The translations under genes were made by a program, and so were the position numbers. From Rhea pennata (lineage: Eukaryota; Chordata; Aves; Rheiformes; Rheidae), in the NCBI RefSeq assembly GCF_028389875.1, contig NW_026907703.1, positions 343,984 through 407,983 on the forward strand: a stretch of 64,000 nt of DNA, read 5' to 3'. Positions 58,564 through 64,000 of this stretch are shown here, piece after piece. How positions within the stretch are numbered: position 1 is the first letter of the stretch; the number at the start of each line of letters is the position of its first letter. Under the pieces are notes generated by a model. It did not search any database and was not told the DNA's origin. It worked only from the letters and a program-made list of their open reading frames with translations.

Positions 58564-61139
58564 GCCACCCTGGGGCACTGCAGGGAGCACAGGGCAGGGG
58601 TGCAGGAATGGCCAGGCCAGCATGGATACTCTGACCAGGAGAAAGGTTCTCTGGGGAGCAGAGATGTCACAGCAAAATAGCAGGGCAGTATTCAGAGACA
58701 GGAAAAGAGAAGGAGAACTTGATTCCTCTGTGTATCATCTTAGGGCAGGCAGCTCTGTTTCCAGGGCAGCAGGAACTGCCGGAGGTGCTGCAAGGCCAGG
58801 GCTTTCATGCTGTTCACAGCAGCAAGGTGGGCATGGAGGGGCTTCAGGCAGACAGGGAGGAGGATATGCCAGGCACAAGAACATGGGAGACAGTGACAGG
58901 CCTCACTGCAGGACCTCATCCCCCTTGATGGGGAGCTGCTGCCTTTTTCCTTGGGCCTGGCCAGAGTAACGCTGTGGGCTTGGCTGTGCCTGGCCCCGCA
59001 CCTCGCAAGTCCTGACCTGACCCTGTCCTTGTCCTGCTGACCTAATTCCTCATCTCTACCTCAGCCCTGTCACCTCACTACAGTCTAGAAAGCCTTGGCC
59101 AGGAAAGCTGCAACCCAAGCATGACACAGAGAACATTGTGGGTATAAAAGTGACTACTGTATCCATGCAGAAACTCTTGCCTGACAGCCAATGTAAAGAT
59201 GTGAGGAGAATTTCAGATTTGGCCCCCTACTCAGGTAACACTGAACAGAGACTCTTCAGTGGATGGAAAAGCAAGGGCAAGTGCCTGGGCCTGATTATAC
59301 GATGCACAGTCAGGAGAGAAGGTCCTTCTCTGATACAACTCACCTGCTTATGAACCATTTGGGACAGGGTTCCTCCTACAGAGAAGATGCTGTTGGGAGC
59401 AGCAGGAGTGAGGCTGCTCCATGTGGAAAGGGAGCCAGGAGTCAAGGGTGCTGGCAAGGTAGTCAGGGAAGTGACCCACTGTCCAGCACTGCCTGGACAA
59501 GAGGAGCAGAGCAGGTTTGGGGCTAATAATTGGCATCAGGTGCAGTCCAGCGATGGCCAGATAGGACTGGAGGGCTCCACCCAGCCCTGCTTTGTGTGGG
59601 AGGTCAGACTGGAGACCTCCAGAGGTCTCTTCCCATCAAAACTCTTCTGCAATTCCATGAATTCTTGCTCCTCTGCCTCTGCACCGGCATGGGTGGCAGG
59701 GGGAGGAAAGCACCTAGGGCAGAGCAGACTGAGTCTGCTGGGAGAGTGTTGGGGGAAGATCCAAAAGTCCCAGGCTCAGACCTGGGCTTTGGAAAACTCC
59801 CTTACACCCCCGCTCCCAGAGGCTCTGTCTGCCTCTTCCACCCTCCATGTGTTCCCCTCCCATAGGCCAAGGTGGAGTCCAGGATTGCCTGGGGACTCTC
59901 TTCCCCATGGAGAGGAGAGAGAGGGCCTTCACCAGCCCCACACTGCCTTTTCCACCACCAGCCTTTGCAGTTGCATGTGCCTAGGTCTGCTCTGTCCCCA
60001 CAGTCACAGCTACACTGGAGCCCATGACAATTCTGATGCTGCTGTCCTCAAGCAGGGATCTACTCTGCAGCTGGGGCCTGGCCAGCTGCAAAGACATCAG
60101 CTGTCGAGTGTCCCAGCCATGCAGCTGAGGGCAGGGGTCTTCACCCCAATTTCCCTGCTCCTGCCTCTGCTCTCACCACCACCGCTGCTGTGCCCAAGTC
60201 AAGCCCTCCTGCCAGCAGACTGCCTTGGGGCCTGAGGCAACTCCAGCTCCCTCCAGGGCTGTGCTGGAGACTTTCAGGAGCAGCCAGAGGTGGAACTGGC
60301 ACCACCAGGGAGGGCTGGGATAGGGTAGCTGCCCTCTGTCATGCTGTAGCTGGGGCTGAGGTGGGGCTGGGTACAGCATTTCCCTGGGGAGCTCCTGCAG
60401 GAACTGCTGTCGGGGATCCTCCACATCTGTCCTGCCACCAGCACCAGCACTCAGGGTGTGAGGGTGGAAGCACACAGAGGGTGGAAGGTGGCCAGGCTGC
60501 CTAGGGGGAGCATCAAGATTCTGTCTGCGCATGCAGGGATGGAGTGAGGAAAGCCAGAGATCAGCTGGAGCTGCCACCAGAGATCTCACACACGGAAAGG
60601 GCTGGAGTATTATTAAATGATTCTGAAATGATCCCCTAGAGTCTGGAGGGGGAGGGTGTCTGAGCATCCAGCCCTTGCCCAGCCTGGGCTATGCCCCACA
60701 CGGGGGTCAGCAGAGAGCTGTACTCCAGGATTTTCTGGGAAAAGAGGGGCCTTGCAAGGCTGGTATTTTCCCCTCTGTCAGGATACAGAGACCTGTGTGG
60801 GGCTGGACTGGGACAATGGCCCTGTGGCAGCTCCCCCAGTGTGTCCATGCAACACAGGGAACACCCTGGGCTCTTCTCTCTTGCACCTTCCATGTCCTGG
60901 TGCCTTTCCCAGGACACCTACATTTGCCCCACAAGCACACAGCTCTGTGCTCCCACACTGCACATTCACACACAGTAGCTGAATGGCAGCATTTTTCCTC
61001 TCCCATGACCGTGTGTGCTTGTGCCAGGCTCAGGTATTTGGTGTGCATCTCCTGGGGAAGGTAGCAGGCCAGGGAGGTTGCTAGAGATGGTGGACCTGTA
61101 GAGGACCTATGGCATGAGGATGGCACTTCCATCTGTTTC

Positions 61140-62770
61140 CAAGCTGTCCTTGCAAACAGACTTTTTGGTGCAGAGGTTTGACCCCCTTTTGCAGGAGGAC
61201 AGGAGCTGTGGCCATCTGGGGACAACATCTCTGAGACCAAAACATGCTCTGACAAGTTGGAAGTATAAAAGGATCCAAGGGGAAAGAGTACAGGTTCTCC
61301 TAAAGAAGTAGACACATATAGCCCCACAGGATCTGCAGGACACCCCAGCATCCAGGACACAGGACACATTTCTTGTCAGATCCAGCTCCCAAATGGGGAC
61401 TCACACCCAGGGAACACTGGCCTTGGATAGCCTCCTACCATGAGAGGATGGAGCTGGCCCCACAGGAGCCTTGGGGCTCAGGGCAGCCCCACCCCTGGGA
61501 CTCAGGAGGCTGGGCTGCCACGTTGTCCCCTGAGCCAGATGGGACCCTCAGGCAGGGCTCTTGTGGCAGCCCCCACACTGTCCAGCCACCCTCACAGCCC
61601 AGGATCCACAGCCGTTGTTGTAGTTCACAGTCTTTATACAACACCTCAGGAAGGAGCTCCCAAAGCCCTTACCCTTGCTGGAGAGGTGCAGGAGCCTTGG
61701 GAAAAAGGAAATGGAATGCAAGTAGATGGTATCAGTCCAGGAGGCCTCCATCTGCCTTGCTTCCTTGCTCTCATCTTTCTCTCCATCCGGGGAGGAAGGA
61801 TGGTCTTCCTGTCTTTTCACCCCCAAAATTCTCTCCAACCTGTCCCTTGTTCATCTGCCTGTTGGTGAGCAACATCAACGTGGCCTTGTTTCCTCCTGTC
61901 CCAGCTCCTCCCCATGGACCAGCTCTGAAGGGCAGCGGTGAGGAGCATGACAGCAAAGACCAGCAGCACCAAGGGCTCACAGGAAAGTAAGGACACTGCT
62001 GTGACAACGGAGAGACCACTCTGTGATGTGTCATGTCCCACTGTGACCTCAGTTCATGTCACGTGGGGCCTCAGTAGGTCATCACCATGGAGATGGCACA
62101 GCAAGGGAGAGAGCAGAGAGATTTCTCATTGTGTTCTGGAAAGGAATCACGTCCCCTCATCTAAGTTATTTTTCCAAAAAATCTGATAAATCCTTCAGGA
62201 ACATCACCAGATGGTGACAAAATCTGTGAAATATTTAAAATGAGGCACTGGAGAGGTCACTTTTGTGGTCCTGACCTGACTGGTCTGCACTGGGTAGACC
62301 TGTGCAGGAATCTGGGCTTTGGGGACTAGATTGAGGGTTGGCATTTTTCAAAGACCAGGATCAAAGTCATGTAGCATGCCACATGACAACATAAAGTGTG
62401 ACCAGGTGCTGAGCTGCTTTGGTGAACCTCAAAACTGGTTTCTCCTGTGGGTGGCTGTTCTGTGTAGAATAAAAGGATGCAGGTCAATATGGGACAGGGT
62501 GCAAGCTTTGTCCTTGTTTTTAAAAGTGCTCAGCAAAGTTTCTTGTCCGCGGTGCTTGAGAGGGAGAGGAGATGCCAGAAAAGAGCAAATGTGCCCTTAA
62601 TACACATCATCCACAGGGCTTTATCTGGGTCCCTGGCCCATGCCAGTCTCCAAAGCCATGGGGGAGACTAGGAAGCAAATCTGAGGAAATTTTCCCCTTT
62701 CCCGTGAATTCTGCCCAGCTTTCCTTCTGCTTGCGTAGACACAAAATAGGGGAGAAAGCTAAAGGTGCAG
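61140..62770 (+). repeat. Left arm of diverged inverted repeat (copy B)
   Basis: Paralogous to 11440-12930, with an extra piece at about 61165-61300. The complement of that piece is present in copy D (48980-49090). The matching right arm begins at about 63820 and leaves the window. Confidence 0.8.
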
Positions 62771-62785
62771 GTCTGAGGATCACAG

Positions 62786-63374
62786 CGGTGCATTAGGAAG
62801 ACTGTTGCCAGCAGGTTGAGGGAGGTGATCCTGCCCCTCTACTCAGCCCTGGTGAGGCCTCATCTTGAGTACTGTGTCCAGTTCTGGGCTCCCCAGTACA
62901 AGAGAGACATGGGAACTTCTGGAAAGAGTCCAGCATAGGGCTACAAAGATTAAAGGACTGGAGCATCTCTCTTATGAAGGAAAGCTGTGACAGTTGGGCC
63001 TGTTTAACCTGGAGAAGAGAAGCCTGAGAGGGGATCTTATCAACGTCTATAAAGACCTTAAGGAAGGGTGTTTAGTGGATGGGGCTGGAATCTTCTCCGT
63101 GGTGCCAAGTGACAGGACAAGAGGCAATGGGCAAAAACTTAAACACAGGAAGTTCCACCTGAATATAAGGAAGAACTTGTTTATGGTGAGAGTGACGGAA
63201 CACTAGAATAGATTGCCCAGAGAGGCTGTGGAATCTCCTTCTCTGGAGATATTCAAAAGTCACCTGGAGACAATCCTGTCCAACATGCTCTGGTTGACTT
63301 GCTTGAGCAGGAGGGTGGGACCAGAGGACCTCCAAAGGTCCTCTCCAATGTCAACCATTCTATGATTCTGTGAT
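62786..63374 (+). mobile_element. CR1 LINE 3' end (copy B)
   Basis: Same insertion as 13018-13688, starting abruptly at ggtgcattaggaagactgtt and ending attctatgattctgtga. It has no long A run. The frame 62994-63206 is CR1-derived. Confidence 0.93.
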
Positions 63375-63819
63375 ATCTCACAGTATTCAAGGGGGATGGA
63401 GCCTTCCTTCTGCAAGAGTCACCCCAGGACAGTGCAAAGACGAGGAAGAGCAGGAAGGCTGGTTGTAGGGACATTCTCAAACTCCAGCAGCTGCAGAGAT
63501 GGGAGCTGCTGCCATCGCAAACACCTAAATGAGCCAAAACGCAGGTCCTGAGGCGCAGCACTGTCTTACAAGCTCTGCACCGGAGCCTGGACAGCAACAC
63601 TGCAGTCTGTGGGCATGTCCTCAGAAGCCCAGACTCAAAAATGTGGAGGATTCAGGGAGCCTGGGCTGTACAGTCTCCCAGGAGAGGCAGGTGCGGTGGG
63701 AGATCCAGGCAGTACAGTTTCCCAGGAGAGGCAGGGCACCAGGGGGATGCAAGGTGTCAGGGGCTGTACCCAGGGGAGAAGCACTGCCCTGAGCTGATGC
63801 TGAAAAGCCTGGGGCCAAC

Positions 63820-64000
63820 AGATGTCCAAAGATGAGAACTGCTTTCCCTAAGCTCAACGAGGAGGAAAACTGGACAAAATTCATGGGAAAGGGGAACACT
63901 TCCCCAGATTTGCCACCTGATCTCTCCTATGGCTTTGGAGCCTGGGAAGGATCAGCGTCCCTGGTAAAGCTCTCTGGATGATGTGTACTAAGGGCACGTT
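63820..64000 (-). repeat. Right inverted arm of copy B, cut by the window end
   Basis: Matches 14125-14310: ctggacaaaattcatgggaa, then tatggctttggagcctggga and gatgatgtgtactaagggca. It shows that copy B also had both arms. Confidence 0.85.

Larger units (their letters stand above)
53440..64000 (+). repeat. Segmental duplication copy B (OR pseudogene block)
   Basis: Counterpart of 4340-14310, continuing past the window end. It keeps 57887-58563 and about 61165-61300, which copy A has lost. It lacks about 150 bp before and within the start of the CR1 (between 62785 and 62786 relative to 12926-13070 in A). Confidence 0.9.

Overview
This window looks like bird genomic DNA. It carries many CR1 LINE fragments (the main LINE family of birds), single-coding-exon olfactory receptor (OR) genes of two types, one of them resembling the expanded avian gamma-c/OR14-like type, and one gammaretrovirus-like endogenous retrovirus (ERV). 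I cannot name the species. I see no prokaryotic features, no CRISPR array and no tRNA or rRNA gene.

Layout. 1-840 is a minisatellite with a period of about 64 bp. 1013-2843 is a 5'-truncated, dead CR1. 4340-14310 (copy A) and 53440-64000 (copy B, which runs off the window) are two copies of a segmental duplication of about 10 kb. Copy A holds an intact OR gene (6967-7899). Copy B holds its pseudogene (56017-56944). The right part of each copy contains a diverged inverted repeat (left arm 11600-12960, right arm 14120-15510 in A) around a CR1 spacer. 13780-19863, plus 26434-26600 beyond the ERV, is paralogous to 47160-51960 (copy D). 26434-28720 (copy C) carries a partial third copy of the OR-flanking DNA.

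A provirus of about 6.6 kb lies on the minus strand at 19864-26428, flanked by a 5-bp target duplication (GTCAT). Its two LTRs differ at one of 463 shared positions, so the insertion is young. It is nevertheless defective. The 5' LTR has lost its promoter end together with the primer-binding site and the start of gag. Most of the capsid, the reverse transcriptase active-site region and the C-terminal part of the surface glycoprotein are missing, and pol has stop codons. Copy D preserves the corresponding empty site near 51760.

The middle of the window (32233-33288 and 43601-44587, both minus) holds two related ORs of another, OR6/OR11-like type, with paralogous 5' flanks (33370-34500 and 45330-46680). 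One has lost the usual start region. The other has NRY in place of DRY. Between and around them are CR1 fragments in both orientations and long stretches in which I recognise no gene.

The most striking structure is a 543-bp inverted duplication, 48233-48775 against 52860-53402, with two differences. One copy sits at the breakpoint where the copy B duplication begins. I found no plausible new multi-gene system. The interest here is structural (duplication and inversion history) and in the OR and ERV lesions. All paralogy statements come from alignment by eye, so boundaries are approximate unless a sequence landmark is given.
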